DNA of 64,000 bases from Chlorops oryzae (GCA_020466095.1 CM035806.1:7075122-7139121); one strand, 5' to 3'; shown: positions 30,806 through 42,299, numbered from the stretch's first letter. A program made the numbers and translations. The notes: generated from the sequence alone by a model not told the origin.

Positions 30806-31193
30806 CCCTGCAGGAAATGTCAATAGTGAATCTATACTCTTTCTCTACTGACTGCGTCAACAGTACTACTGACCAGTTATACCCGTCGCAATGATTTGCG
30901 TTATTGACATTGACATTTAACATTGAGTTGTCATTGAATGTCAACAGTAGACCGAAAAACTATTGACGAACTATTGACATCGGTAGCTATTATGTAGACA
31001 AAAAGGAGTACTCTTTCGCTTTATAAGGAGACACGTTGTTGACATGGTCAATAAAGATGAACTATACCTCTTGACAGTACAGTTTCTCTAATGACACCGC
31101 CCGTAAATACTGTTGACGTTGGAACTAGTTCTCTTGTCTTGTATTGACGTCAATATAGACATGGAGTCATATGGCGACAGGCTTCCTGCAGGG
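30806..31193. mobile_element. CCCTGCAGG-ended MITE, copy 3, without tRNA-like core
   Basis: CCCTGCAGGAAATG ... GGCTTCCTGCAGGG, 388 bp, flanks TT/TT. The outer arms match copies 1 and 2 (CTACTG..GCGTCAACAGTACT near one end, GATGAACTATACCT near the other). The central 500 bp with the tRNA-like units is absent. Confidence 0.85.
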
Positions 31194-31736
31194 TTGTGTG
31201 ACTTGAAAATTCGCATCAATATCAAAATGTGTGTCTTTTCCTGCTGAATTGTATGAGCTTTCAGCTCGACTGAAATAAATAGATAGTGACAACTCCTGGT
31301 AGCTAGATAACAGACTATATACTTAGTAAATTAATAGGTAATAAATTAAAGTGAACCATAAATTAAACGATTACTTACTTTATTATTCCCTTCAATTAAC
31401 TTTCATTGCCTTATTGCAGCTACCTTATTGACTTCTAGTGGAAATTTTGAACAGCTGATTTCGAAATGCTTTGAAAATGGTGTATATAGGTATAGGTATA
31501 GTAAATGAATAGAAGATTTGCTTAGACCTTGTTCCAAGTTGGAGAATGGAATTGCACAGTTGGACTGGTGGCAGAACGATACCAATTGTTTCTCATTGAA
31601 AACATTTTTAAACTTTCAGAATTTTTCAAAGGAGAGAAGAAAGCCTTTTGGGAATGTTGAATCGATCAATAAAAGGAAATCTTCTATTTTGAAATGATTA
31701 ATTTCATTTATAAGTGTAAAATTTTTCTCCTCTTTA

Positions 31737-32765
31737 CAGTGAACCCCCTGTACTGTCGAAACTTCGAATATTTATGTATTATAGAGTACAGCCTTAGAAC
31801 CCCTATAGTCCGGAATTTTGTACAAAGGAGTACCTCGTAATCTCACAAATAATGGATCCAACGATAAGGCTCTATATGGTATACTCTGAAATCCACCATG
31901 GAGGTGTTCAATTACAAAAGAGATCAATTTCGTACTAAATTAGTACTAAAAAAGAAATATTCTAGAACTTTGTCCCTTTTCAGGTGTCTCATTGCAAAAG
32001 TGATCAAATTCGTACTAAATTAGTACTAAAAAAGAAAATTTCTCCTAGAATTTTGTCAATTTTCAGGTTTCTCATTGCAAAAGTGATCAAATTCGTACTA
32101 AATTAGTACTAAAAAGGGAAATATCTTCCTAGAATTTTATCTATTTCAGGTGTCTCATTGCAAAAGTGATCAAATCCGTACTAAATTAGTACTAAAAAAG
32201 AAAATTTCTCCTAGAATTTTGTCCATTTTCAGGTGTCTCATTACAAAAGTTATCAAATTTGTACTAAATTAGTACTAAAGGGAAAATTTCTCCTAGAACT
32301 TTGTCCATTTTCAGGTGTCTCATTGCAAAAGTGATCAAATTCGTACTAAATTAGTACTAAAAAGGGAAATATCTTCCAGAATTTTATCCATTTCAGGTGT
32401 CTCATTGCAAAAGTGATCAAATCCGTACTAAATTAGTACTAAAAATGAAAATTTCTCCTAGAATTTTGTCCATTTTCAGGTGTCCCATTACAAAAGTTAT
32501 CAAATTTGTACTAAATTAGTACTAAAGGGAAAATTTCTCCTAGAACTTTGTCCATTTTCAGGTGTCTCATTGCAAAAGTGATCAAATTCGTACTAAATTA
32601 GTACTAACAAGGGAAATGTCTCCTAGAATTTTGTCCATTTCAGTTGTTCCATTTCAAAACAGATCAAGCTCGTACTAAATTAGTACATACTAAAAATTTA
32701 GAATTAAAAAATTTTTTTAATAGTCTTGCCGGATAGATAGGAGCCGGATTATCGGGAGTCCACTG
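31737..32765. mobile_element. pogo-like element containing an 82-bp minisatellite
   Basis: The left end is CAGTGAACCCCCTGTACTG; the right end, inverted, is CAGTGGACTCCCGATAATCC. TA lies at both flanks (31735-31736, 32766-32767). Ends of this kind are typical of pogo/Tigger-like transposons. Nearly all the interior is a tandem array. Confidence 0.75.
31925..32695. repeat. 82-bp minisatellite with 247-bp higher-order period
   Basis: The key motif TTAGTACTAAA starts near 31941, 32021, 32104, 32187, 32270, 32352, 32434, 32517, 32599 and 32681, a spacing of 80-84 bp. Each unit has CAGGTGTCTCATTGCAAAAG and GTACTAAATTAGTAC. Variants recur every third unit (AAGGGAAATATCTTCC at 32104 and 32352). Confidence 0.9.
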
Positions 32766-33313
32766 TATTTCGACTTTCTGAAATGTATCTGCAGGAATTG
32801 AAAATCATAATTCAGACACGTTTCTCTTTAGTTTCATGACGAAGGTTGCCATTAAAAAAAATGTGGAAGCATTTATTATCACATAATAATGTCATAAATG
32901 AACTGTAATGAAAGCATTTGCACTGTCACACCAACCCACATCTAACGCAGATCAAGGGGATATTTTGAAGCTTCTTACAAAATATTCTGCGGTGTCTTTG
33001 TTTGCTTTTCAATTTCTTATCAAAGAAATTTTTCAAGATCTTTTTTTTTTTTTGTTGATTTTTATTTATTTTTTATTTTCTTTTTCACGCAAACATTTTT
33101 TTAATGTTGAATACACCGAGAGAAATAACAACAGGTAAATCAACTACTTAGAACAGTTAATGTAAGAGTGGTCAAATAAACTGTATTCCGCGTTAAATGC
33201 ACTGAAAAAGGCAGTCAAGTGAACAGTTGAAAAACAGTTACTTTTTATGTTCAAATTCGCTTTCGTTCACTTAGACGTATAAGTTCGCATTCTGATCAAC
33301 CGTCTCCGGAGTT

Positions 33314-33382
33314 TTCGATAGCTCAGTTGTTTAAGCTGTGACTCGACAGTCGTGAGCTTCGGGGTTCTATCCCTGCTGGCAG
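33314..33382 (+). repeat. tRNA-like module A
   Basis: GATAGCTCAGTTGTTTAAGC contains a near-consensus A box (TAGCTCAGTTGT), and GGGGTTCTATCCCTGC is a good B box/T arm. The 3' side runs into GAATTTTTCTG and a T tract. Confidence 0.7.
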
Positions 33383-33625
33383 CGGGAATTTTTCTGAATT
33401 TTTTTTTAATTAAATTTTTTTTTTTTTTGTTCAGAGAGTAGTTGTTTTGGAAGACAAAAATTTTCTCCTAAATTTTTAAGGGTTTATTTTATTTAAATTT
33501 TGTTTTTAATGGTTCATTTTCAAGCAAAAAATTTTGGGAGTAAAACAATTCCTTAAGCACGTTGCCCAAAACTTGAGCAACCATAAGCTCAAGTGAGCGT
33601 TTTGACCAACAAAATAAATTCGTTC

Positions 33626-33705
33626 GTTTAGAGCGTAATGGTTAAGACGTTCGCCCAGCCTCCAGAAGTGGAGGTCAGCGGTTCAAGGCTCGGCCGAGGC
33701 GAGAA
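33626..33705 (+). repeat. tRNA-like module B
   Basis: AGAGCGTAATGGTTAAGACG (A-box-like), then CCTCCAGAAGTGGAGG, a perfect 5-bp hairpin placed like a long variable arm, and GCGGTTCAAGGCTCGG (B-box-like). Same strand as module A. Confidence 0.6.
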
Positions 33706-34042
33706 AATTTTAAGAGATGAAAGAGAAAAAGATTTAAATAGAAACAAATAAATAAAGAAAAAATATAATAATTTAATAAAAAAAAAAATATTAATAAAAG
33801 AAGATAAAAAAGAAAGTAAAACCAAAAAATAAATTTTTTTTCCCAGTCGCTGGTGACAGTTGATTTAACCGCGAGACAGTTATATCAACCATCAGGTAGT
33901 TATATCCTTATTGACTGTGTTTGTACTGTTGAGTTTGACCGCTACTGTACATAAGTTAACAATTAACGGTGAACTCGGTTATTTTAACCTGCTTTTTCAG
34001 TTAATATAACTACCTTTTTCTCTCGGTGTACAGAAAGTTGGG

Positions 34043-34049
<7 letters not shown>

Positions 34050-34082
<33 letters not shown>
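34050..34082. repeat. (GA)n microsatellite
   Basis: About 16 GA units just outside the composite element at 33,114-34,028. Confidence 0.95.
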
Positions 34083-34089
<7 letters not shown>

Positions 34090-34937
34090 AAATATGGGAT
34101 TTTAACTTGCTTCCTGTGAGGAAAAAATAATTCAAAATTGTAATTTTTTATTACAGTTATTTATGGGTTTTTGTGGGCATATTGCAGTGAATCATTGAAG
34201 TCCGGAATTGGTTAAAAAAATTCAAGAATTTTTCTTTTATAAAAAAAAAAAATATTTATATTTAAAAGTATAAAAGAAGGCACATAAAAAAGGAATACCT
34301 ACCGGAAAATGTAAATGAAAATAATTGTAAAGAAATATTTGTACGTCGATTGGGGGGGGGACTAAGCTAAGTGCCCACCTTTTGATGAGATTAGATTTAA
34401 TTCCGAATAAAATATTTACATTTCGCTCGCAATACTTGTTTTTTTATTATCGCTGCATGAAATTGTGTAATTTAAATACCTACCTAGAATAATCGTAAAT
34501 TGTATTTGCTTTGAGCTATTTGATGTTATTCGGATTATTTTTTTTTATTATTATTGTTATCATTAGGGCTCGGAAGCAAGTGCTCTTAAAAACGAGAAAA
34601 AAATGCATCATAAGCAATGGGGAAAATGCCGGTTAAGGCTCTAAGACAATTCATCTTGATAGATGTCACCTAGAAGGTCTTTGATTAATGCAAAATGGCA
34701 TTTGAGAGAATTTCTTCGTATTCATTGCAAATAAAAATCCAATTCCACAAAATGTTCAAAAAAAAAAAAAAAAAAAGTTTTATTTCAAATGACTTTTCGG
34801 CTTAAGTCAAAGATTTTGAGATCATTTCTCAGATGCAATAATTTGATAACTTTTAAGGGGTTTTTTCATCGGCATATTTTATCTTTTTTAGGGCATTCTT
34901 CCGAGCCCCAGGTTATCGTTATCAATTAAATGATGTC

Positions 34938-35013
34938 GGCCTCCGTAATGTCGTAGCTTGAGTTGCCAACGTATGTATGATGGAAGAGGTCCTGAGTTCG
35001 ATACCCAGCTCGT
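34938..35013 (+). repeat. tRNA-derived SINE-like sequence, copy 1
   Basis: GTCGGCCTCCGTAATGTCG, TAGCTTGAGTTG (A-box-like), TTGCCAAC, and GAGTTCGATACCCAGCTC (B box). The same order of motifs occurs at 49,226-49,305, so this is a family. The tail was not delimited. Confidence 0.55.
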
Positions 35014-35306
35014 TTATTGATGTTATAGAGGTCCTTCAAAAACCTGAAGAAGACACATGCAAAAAGAGCGGAGTCCTGCAGGATGCAGGCTTAATCCTCT
35101 AATTTCTGGCTTTTTTCGAACACATTATCAATTCATATTTCTCCTCTCCAAATCAGTAGACTAAACTTGTCTTTGAAAAAAAAAATAAAATTGTTGCACT
35201 AGAGGGTTAAATTTAGAGAATGGTTGGTTATACCCTGAAACCAGTACTGAATGCTTCTTGAGTTAGTATGAAAGTATAAAATTTTTTTTAGATATTTATT
35301 TCTTAA

Positions 35307-36045
35307 GGGGGTCTTCTCATTGAGCAACTTTTTTTTTCGACTTTTTTTTTTTTTGCATTTATTTATAGCTTGGGTAGTTGTGAATATGCCCCTAAAAGGA
35401 TTTTTTGAAATTCGAAATAGTTTAGAGGATATAGCCTTCTTTGTCGAGCAAGATCTGCGCTAAAACGAGTAATTTTTGCGTTGCTTCAAACTTTAAACGC
35501 GTTTATCTCGAAACCACGTTTTTCGAACTGGCGGCCATGATATCTCCAGTTCAACTGAACCGATTTTCATGAAACAAAGTGGAATCGACGCAGAATTGTC
35601 ACCATTCTCGGGTGAACCTCGACCATAATTTTAAAAAATTTTTTACTATTTTTTTTTTTTACACTAAACTACAAAAAAAAAGCCCGAAATTGAAATTTTT
35701 TTTTGAATGGCCGCCATTTTGTCAAAAAAAATCACAAAATTAAGCTTGAGGTTCACCCGAGAATTACATCTATACTGATTATAACCCCGTTTTTTTTTTT
35801 CATTTCGGACGCTCCGGAGACCCGGAATCGTGGCCGCCGTGACGGCACCTTTTTTTTCACCACCAACTTTGAAGTCTCATTACTTTTTGAACAGCCCACG
35901 TATCGAGGCAAAAAAATTTTTTTTATTTACTTTGAACCTTTTGTAATACAATAAATAAAAAAAGTTTTCAATTATTCTTTGCGTTTTCAAATAAGAATTT
36001 TTTTAAAAAGGGTCCAAAAAACGGGTTTTCAATGAGAAGACCCCC
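35307..36045. mobile_element. TTAA-flanked MITE (GGGGGTCTTCTC ends)
   Basis: GGGGGTCTTCTCATTGA and TCAATGAGAAGACCCCC (one mismatch or none) flanked by TTAA on both sides (35303-35306, 36046-36049). TTAA duplication suggests piggyBac- or Kolobok-type mobilisation. The interior shares GTTTATCTCGAAACCACGTT with the related element at 52.5 kb. Confidence 0.85.
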
Positions 36046-36303
36046 TTAAAGAAAGTATTTTTTAAAAGTAGGCAATTGCAGTTTTTCGGGCAGAAGTCGA
36101 CAATGCATCAACCAATTCGAACAAATTATTCCTTTGTATGACATAGTTTAAAGAGCGAACAAGAAAATTAAATTCTGGAGACCTTCAAACCTTGAAGAAC
36201 AAACATATTTTTAGAGAAAATTCATCAAACTTTGAATTTCATCGCAAGCAAAATATTTTTTTTTTTTTTTTGAATTTTTTATTTAAAGTTCCTGGTTCCT
36301 TAC

Positions 36304-36334
<31 letters not shown>

Positions 36335-36454
36335 GGCATTATTGCTAATTCTACCTATGAAAAATTTTCAAATTAGTAAAATAAAACCATTTACTTGGGG
36401 TCCAATCTATGCCGAAAAGACGTCAGAGGTTTTCCGACCCCAGATATCCGCATA

Positions 36455-36872
36455 CACTCTAAAAAATGGAAGTAAAATTACGTTTATAAATACTGTAAAT
36501 TTACCCCAAAATATGTTTACTTTTGTGCCAAAAATGTGTTAAAAGGTAATTTTTGTGTAATTTCGCACATGCGTAATGCATATTTACATAAAATGCGTAC
36601 ATTTAATCAATGAATGTTTAGATTTACTATAGAAATACTAATTTTACACACCTTTAGCAATTTTATTATTATGAATGTTTAATTTTGCGGGAAAAAGGCC
36701 AAATTTTACATAACGTATGTTTAAAATACACAGGGAAGGTTTCCTTTAATTCACATCTAATGCATAATTTTACACATTTGAGGTTGAAAATTAATTTGGT
36801 GTGTAAACTTACGTTTATAATAGAAGGTAACCTGTTTTTCTTCTATAATAGAAGGAAATATTTTTAAGAATG
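36455..36872. mobile_element. possible Tc1/mariner-like MITE
   Basis: CACTCTAAAAAAT and, inverted, CATTCTTAAAAAT with TA flanks. The interior repeats TTTACGTTTA/ACATTTACAT-like motifs. The ends are short and AT-rich, so this is a moderate call. Confidence 0.45.
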
Positions 36873-37661
36873 TATGGGAGATTTCTCAGAACATAAATGT
36901 TCAATTCTTTCTGAGACTCAAAAGTTGTTCTCGAATAGTTTATTACTGCGCATTCAAATGTCAGAACAGTCCAGAACTCTCGGTGAACTTAGTTATTCAA
37001 AACCGGTCCATTTAGATGAGCTTTCGAATACGACTTTTGAATACCTATGTCCACTCAGAAAGTATTTGACTTATATTATTTTTATAGGATGGGTTTTTTT
37101 TTTTTTTTTTTCTTCATTGCATTTCATTGATGTATAAATAATTATAGGGGAAAGTGGTCGAACTCTGACCCCTTAAGAATTTTTGCTATAAATTCAAAAC
37201 GCTGATACTCAAGATAAAAACTTAACATGTCATTAGCAAGAGAATATCATTACCTCTGTTCTTGCAATATAAAATTTTCATCAAGAGTCTACTAAATATA
37301 GATTTTTTTTAGACGCATTCAGTATACTAAATTTTGAAGGTTTGAAAATTGGTGTTCTAAATATGACCCTAAATATGATCTCATGTTTTAAAACCAGAGA
37401 AATGCTGTACCCAAATCATATCCTATTGTATTCAGCAATATCCGAAGTTTATTCTTGTGAAGAAAATAGATTAATAACGCTCAAGAGTTCGGTTTTTGGA
37501 AATTAGCGGTTTTTTTTTTTGAATTAGTATGATAATCAGGGGGTCAAATTTTTCCACACGGTTGGTTGACTTTGATATAAAAATCGATTTTCTAAGAGAC
37601 CTTATATTTTTTTCTCAAGTTTTTATATTTCTTTAAAACCCCTTGACTCTTCTATCATACA

Positions 37662-37899
37662 CAGGGATGCCCGCGGAGCAAGCTTCGGAGCATTGAGAGC
37701 AAATGCTTGTGTACATACACAAAAGGCAACAAGCAAGCGGAGAAATCGAAACCTGTTTAGTCTGACATCAGGCAGCGAACGAGCAAGACCTATGTCGGAT
37801 GAAGCAAAAAGAGAGAACTGAAAAAGGCGAAAAACCTTTCTTCAGTGCAATGCGCACACACACTATCGCAAGCTTTCAATGTAGTGGTGGGCATCCCTG
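37662..37899. mobile_element. hAT-type MITE (CAGGGATGCCC ends)
   Basis: CAGGGATGCCC and GGGCATCCCTG, perfect inverted ends, with the perfect 8-bp duplication ATCATACA (37654-37661, 37900-37907). It is GC-richer than its surroundings. Confidence 0.92.
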
Positions 37900-38088
37900 A
37901 TCATACATAATTTAATATTATGAGAAAAATCTTAATCAGGATAAATTACCGACTTTTTTTTTAAAAACATAAAAGTTATAATTTTTATATAGAAATTTTA
38001 AATTTCTAAATTTTTAATTTTACCTATGAATTAAAAATTGGAAAAAATTTTCTTAAAAATCAAAAGCATAACATAAATCAGGGGTGTC

Positions 38089-38305
38089 ACAGAATCCGAT
38101 AGCTGTCGGAATTGGATTTTTAGTCGACTGAATTTTCGTATAGATATTTCATAGACAGCTCGATAAAATAGGGTTCTGTGTAATTAAGAACCGATAATGG
38201 TTCCGATTCAAAACCAAAAACAACAAAATTTGTAAATTCTGTATGAATTTTTGATCGGTTTTAATTCCGATTCCGACAACTATCGGATTCTGTGACACCC
38301 CCCTG
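38089..38305. mobile_element. hAT-like MITE (CAGGGGTGTCAC ends)
   Basis: CAGGGGTGTCACAGAATCCG and the inverse CGGATTCTGTGACACCCCCC-TG; the inverted region continues to about 30 bp. No clean 8-bp duplication is seen, so the class is inferred from the ends only. Confidence 0.65.
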
Positions 38306-38484
38306 AATATGTTTTATACTGGTTGGAAAAAATTTTCAGAAGCCTTTGCATTCTCATGATATACTTAGCTGGGGTCATCTTTAGACACTAGTCAGATTTC
38401 CCCTATATATATATATAAATAATTACCAAATTTTTAATTAAATTAAATGGAAAAGAAAAAAGAAAATCGAAAGTGAAAACTTAC

Positions 38485-39485
38485 AAATTCAACACAAAAT
38501 CACAATAATTCACACGCAGTTGATTTGAATTGGTGTAAGTTTTGTCTTTAGTTTTGTCCTCTTTGTGTTGTTGCTTGAGAAAGAAAATAGTTTTTTTTTT
38601 TTTTAATTTTTTTGGGGCACTTTTTCTACACGGAAGCTACGTTGGAGCTATCAAAAATTAATACTGCGAAAAATCGTCGAAAAAGCGCTTTTCTCTTGCA
38701 TAGATTTTTGAACATAAAATAGATTTCGATTTTCTTTGTCGATTTGAAACCGAGTGGCGAGCAGGAATTTACGGAACCCTGTCCCTGAACCCTGGACAGA
38801 AGGACAGAAGTTGTTGCGGAAATTAGATGAAATTTTTCGAATCGGGTCTTCAACGTTGGTTGCGCTCTCATAACTTTACCCATGCAAACACACTTCGCAA
38901 TCCGCGACAATTAATTCGGTTTTTTTTTGGTTTTTTTTTTTTTTGTTGTTTTTTGTTTTTCTTCGTTAGAAATTCATTCGAATCACTTTTTGAAAGAACC
39001 CCGAACGAACACTATTTGTTTTTTTTTTTTTAAATTAATTTTTTTTTTTTTTTTAAATTTCTTTTTTCTTTTCACGTTCAATGAATATCGCGTGTCCTTG
39101 GCTTGAACTAGACGACAACTGTCATTTCATCGCGTATTGGCCTTTACATCTGAACTTGAGCACTTTCGCGGAGCAGCGAAAATATATATTTTCCTTCAAT
39201 TCAATTCAATTCAATTCAGTTGAAATTCTCTGCTCTTCTCGTTGGTTCTTTTCTCTTTCGCCTGAAGAACTCAACTCGTAGCGTAGAACTCTCTTTGCTT
39301 TTCGGTTATTCCTTAATTGAACGTTTCAAAAATATGCGGTTATTTTTTTTTTTTTTGTTGTCATTTCATTCTATTTCATTCGATTAGGAAGAAAATTGAA
39401 ATTTCGAAACCGTATCCCCGTACGAATGGACGGACGTTGAGAGCGAGTGGACGCTTGCAGAGCGGTCAGTGTTGTCCAAAAGACT
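38485..39485 (-). other. candidate 5' UTR exon (minus strand)
   Basis: This runs from the Inr A at 39,485 to a consensus donor (TTT|GTAAGT, GT at 38,484-38,483). The stretch 39,060-39,480 is GC-richer and repeat-poor, like a fly leader. The only downstream minus-strand gene in the window with an orphan acceptor is Slc45-1 (18,170), so linkage is plausible but unproven. The exon may be shorter if another donor is used. Confidence 0.4.
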
Positions 39486-39520
39486 GAAGTCCGTTTCGAA
39501 ATAGTCCGCGAATTTTATAG
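39481..39520 (-). promoter_or_regulatory. TATA + initiator core promoter (minus strand)
   Basis: The minus strand reads CCTATAAAATTCGCGG, and 34 bp from its first T to the A of TTCAGTCT (A at 39,485). TCAGTC matches the fly initiator exactly. The spacing is 2-3 bp longer than ideal. A plus-strand TCAGTG lies at 39,466, without a DPE. Confidence 0.45.
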
Positions 39521-39929
39521 GTTCTTGTTCAGAGATCTTCGTCTCGCGTAACTAACAACGTATCGCCACGCGTTGCTCTCATTTACGCAGAGAGTCTTTT
39601 TCCCATTTAGTCCATATTCGACAAGACGATGCGAGATACGAAAACGCCAAATGCCGAGCACCGAACGCCAAATGCGAAACGCGAAACGTCAAGCAAATCA
39701 AAGTCGCTCGTCGAAAAGAGATAAATTTTCGTGTCTCACGCTCAATTTCGATGAATTCGAATGAAATACTTATGTACGCTAGCGAAGATAGTGCGCTCCG
39801 CCGAAAGGCTTTGTTGGGGGGGGGGAAAATTATGTTTCATGCTATCTGCACTTGTAAAAGTAAAAGTCCCAGTCTGAGTCCCAGTCCCTATGGAAATGAG
39901 CAATTCATCCAGCTTATATTACTTAATTA

Positions 39930-41230
39930 AATGATACATGATTTTTTTTTTTTTCATTTATTTTTTATAAGTACCTATTTTTTTATTATTATTTTTTAAT
40001 CCTTTTATTTTTATTTATTTATTTTTATTTTTTTATTTCTTTTGTTTTTATCATTACAACTAAGTACTACTTTATTTTTTGATTTTATAATTTTTTATTT
40101 TATTCAATTTTTGATTATTTTTTGTTACTTTTTATTTTTTATTCTATTTTATTTATTTATTTTTAGTTTTTATTTCTTTATTTTATATTTCTTTAATATA
40201 TTTGATTTTTTTTATTAAGTAAGTACATATTTAGAAAATAAAAAAATTTTTTTTTAAATAATTTTTTAATATTTATTTTATTTATTTAATTTATTTATTT
40301 ATTATTGTTTTTATTTTATTTAGTTTTTTTTTACTTCTTTATTTATTATTTTTTTGTTATTTTATATTTTATTTTATTTATTAGTTTTTATATTTTTATT
40401 TTAGTATTGTTTTTTTATTGTATTTTTTTATTATACTTACTTGTTTTATTTGGTTCTTTATTTATTTTTTTAAAATTAATTTTTATTATTAAAAAAATTT
40501 TATTTTTATTTTATTTATTTTATTATTTCATTTTTTTTTTTTGGGTGTTTTATTTCATTTTTTTATTTTTTGTTTTAATTTTATTGAAGTTTTATTTTAA
40601 TTTTTTATTTATTAGTTTTTATATTTTTATTTTAGTATTGTTCTTTTTCGTATTTTTTGATTGTTTTTTATTATTATTTTCTATTTTTATTTTTTTCTTT
40701 TTTTATTTTTATTTTTTTTATTATACTTACTTATTTTATTTGGTTCTTTATTTATTTTTTTGAAATTAATTTTTATTAATTTTTATTATTAAAAAAAATT
40801 TTATTTTATTTATTTAATTATTTCATTTTTTTTTTTGGGTGTTTTATTTGATTTTTAATTTTTTGTTTTAATTTTATTGAAGTTTATTTTTTACTCTTTT
40901 ATTTATTAGGTATATTTTGTTATTTTATATTTATTTTATTTTATTTTATTGTTTTATATTTTTTTTTTATATTTTATTATTGTTCTTTTTTGTGTGTTTT
41001 GTTTATTTTTTATTATTTTTTTTTCTAATTTAATTTAATTTTTTTTTTATATTGTTTAATTTTGTTTTAAATATTTAATTTAATTGTATTTATTTATTTT
41101 TTTCTTTATATATTTATTTATGTTAATTTTCTTTTTTTTTTAGTTTTGTTTGTTATTTTTTTTATATTATTTTCGAATATTTAAAATTTTTTCAAAAATT
41201 TTGTTAAAATTCAAAAATATTTATTTTATA
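39930..41230. repeat. 1.3-kb T-rich degenerate low-complexity tract
   Basis: Almost entirely TTTA/TTTTATTT-type sequence, with near-duplicated blocks (around 40,380-40,545 and 40,610-40,850, both with TTTTTTGGGTGTTTTATTT). The 152-codon open frame within it is a composition artefact. Confidence 0.9.
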
Positions 41231-41838
41231 TCCTGGTTTGAATTGCTCGTAAAATTGATTTACTTGAATGGAATTTCTCTTGCACGTGAGCGCTCCCAAT
41301 ATGATGAGACTTAAAAGCAGACTGATCCTTCTACATAATTAAAGGTAAAGGTAAACGTTGGCCTTTAACGTTAGCGTTAAGGTAAAGGTGAAGGTGAACA
41401 CGTTAAATGGGAAAAGAACATTTCATAAACATATGACGCAGACGATGCGATGCGATGCGATGTTGACAACACGAGTTCTAGTATTAATAAAGAGAACTCT
41501 GTTTGGTCAAAACTTGGGTGCGGCTTCTAACGTTTCCTTTTTATTATATTTATCATGATGGCATATTGATTTTGTAACAAAATTAGTGACGTCTCAAGGG
41601 AGTGGTTGCAGTGGCATTCGAATTCAGTTAAGGAAAGAACATTGGTATTTTTGATACGGCATGGCATGGCAGGGCACTCTTTTTGTATGAGCTCAATGTA
41701 TAAATTTAGAGTTTTTTAAATTATCAGACAAAGTTCGTTTCAAGGAACTTCCCTATATTGATTTAATTTCTTTGAAATGGTCATAAAAACGATAACCTCC
41801 CATCAACAAGAGCGAGCGGGCGAGCGAACGAGTGTGTA

Positions 41839-41843
<5 letters not shown>

Positions 41844-41930
<87 letters not shown>
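41844..41930. repeat. (GA)n microsatellite
   Basis: About 43 uninterrupted GA units. Confidence 0.97.
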
Positions 41931-41932
<2 letters not shown>

Positions 41933-42299
41933 TGAGAAATAATCCTCTATCAAACGAAATCATTGACAAGGAAGCGACCAAGAACGCAATTTACTTATGA
42001 TTCTTATGTCAGTCACTAAATGATTTATGAAAGGACATTCAAATTGTGAGGCCAAATTATTTGAAACTTTATCGGTATAATTTACAGAGAATTTACGCCG
42101 TAACGTCCGAATCTGTAAAAAGGTGGGGTTAAAAATTATTTCGGCTCAAATGTCTACAATTACAGTTTTCTGAAAAATTTGGCCATGAAAATCGAGTGCT
42201 TTAGATAAGTTCTTCGCTGCAGTGAGAGGATGCTCAATTGATCAGTGGCCTCATTTGTTTCGAGGAGAGATAACTTTGCTTGGGACAAAGAATTTTGTT

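Larger units (their letters stand above)
33114..34028. mobile_element. CACCGAGAGAAA-ended MITE carrying a twin tRNA-like core
   Basis: CACCGAGAGAAA and TTTCTCTCGGTG (the right end has extra T) with TA flanks (33112-33113, 34029-34030). The core 33,286-33,855 is homologous, inverted, to 29,770-30,320. GTTAA/AACAGTTA motifs fill both outer arms. Confidence 0.85.
37147..38403. mobile_element. GGGGAAA-ended element with two nested insertions
   Basis: GGGGAAAG...GGTC and inverse GGGGAAATCTGAC with TA flanks. Host for the insertions at 37,662-37,899 and 38,089-38,305. The only matched end is short. Confidence 0.5.
18170..38484. other. gene-free repeat-rich stretch, possible 20-kb leader intron of Slc45-1
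   Basis: I found no coding exon here. It is a graveyard of MITEs (listed separately), homopolymers and AT-rich DNA. If the minus-strand promoter at 39.5 kb and its donor at 38,485 join the acceptor at 18,170, all of it is Slc45-1 intron 1; otherwise it is intergenic. Confidence 0.45.

Noticed and set aside
40305..40763. 152-codon open frame rich in Phe, Tyr, Ile, Leu
   Set aside because: Produced by T-rich low-complexity DNA that lacks stop-prone combinations; no membrane-protein pattern beyond composition.
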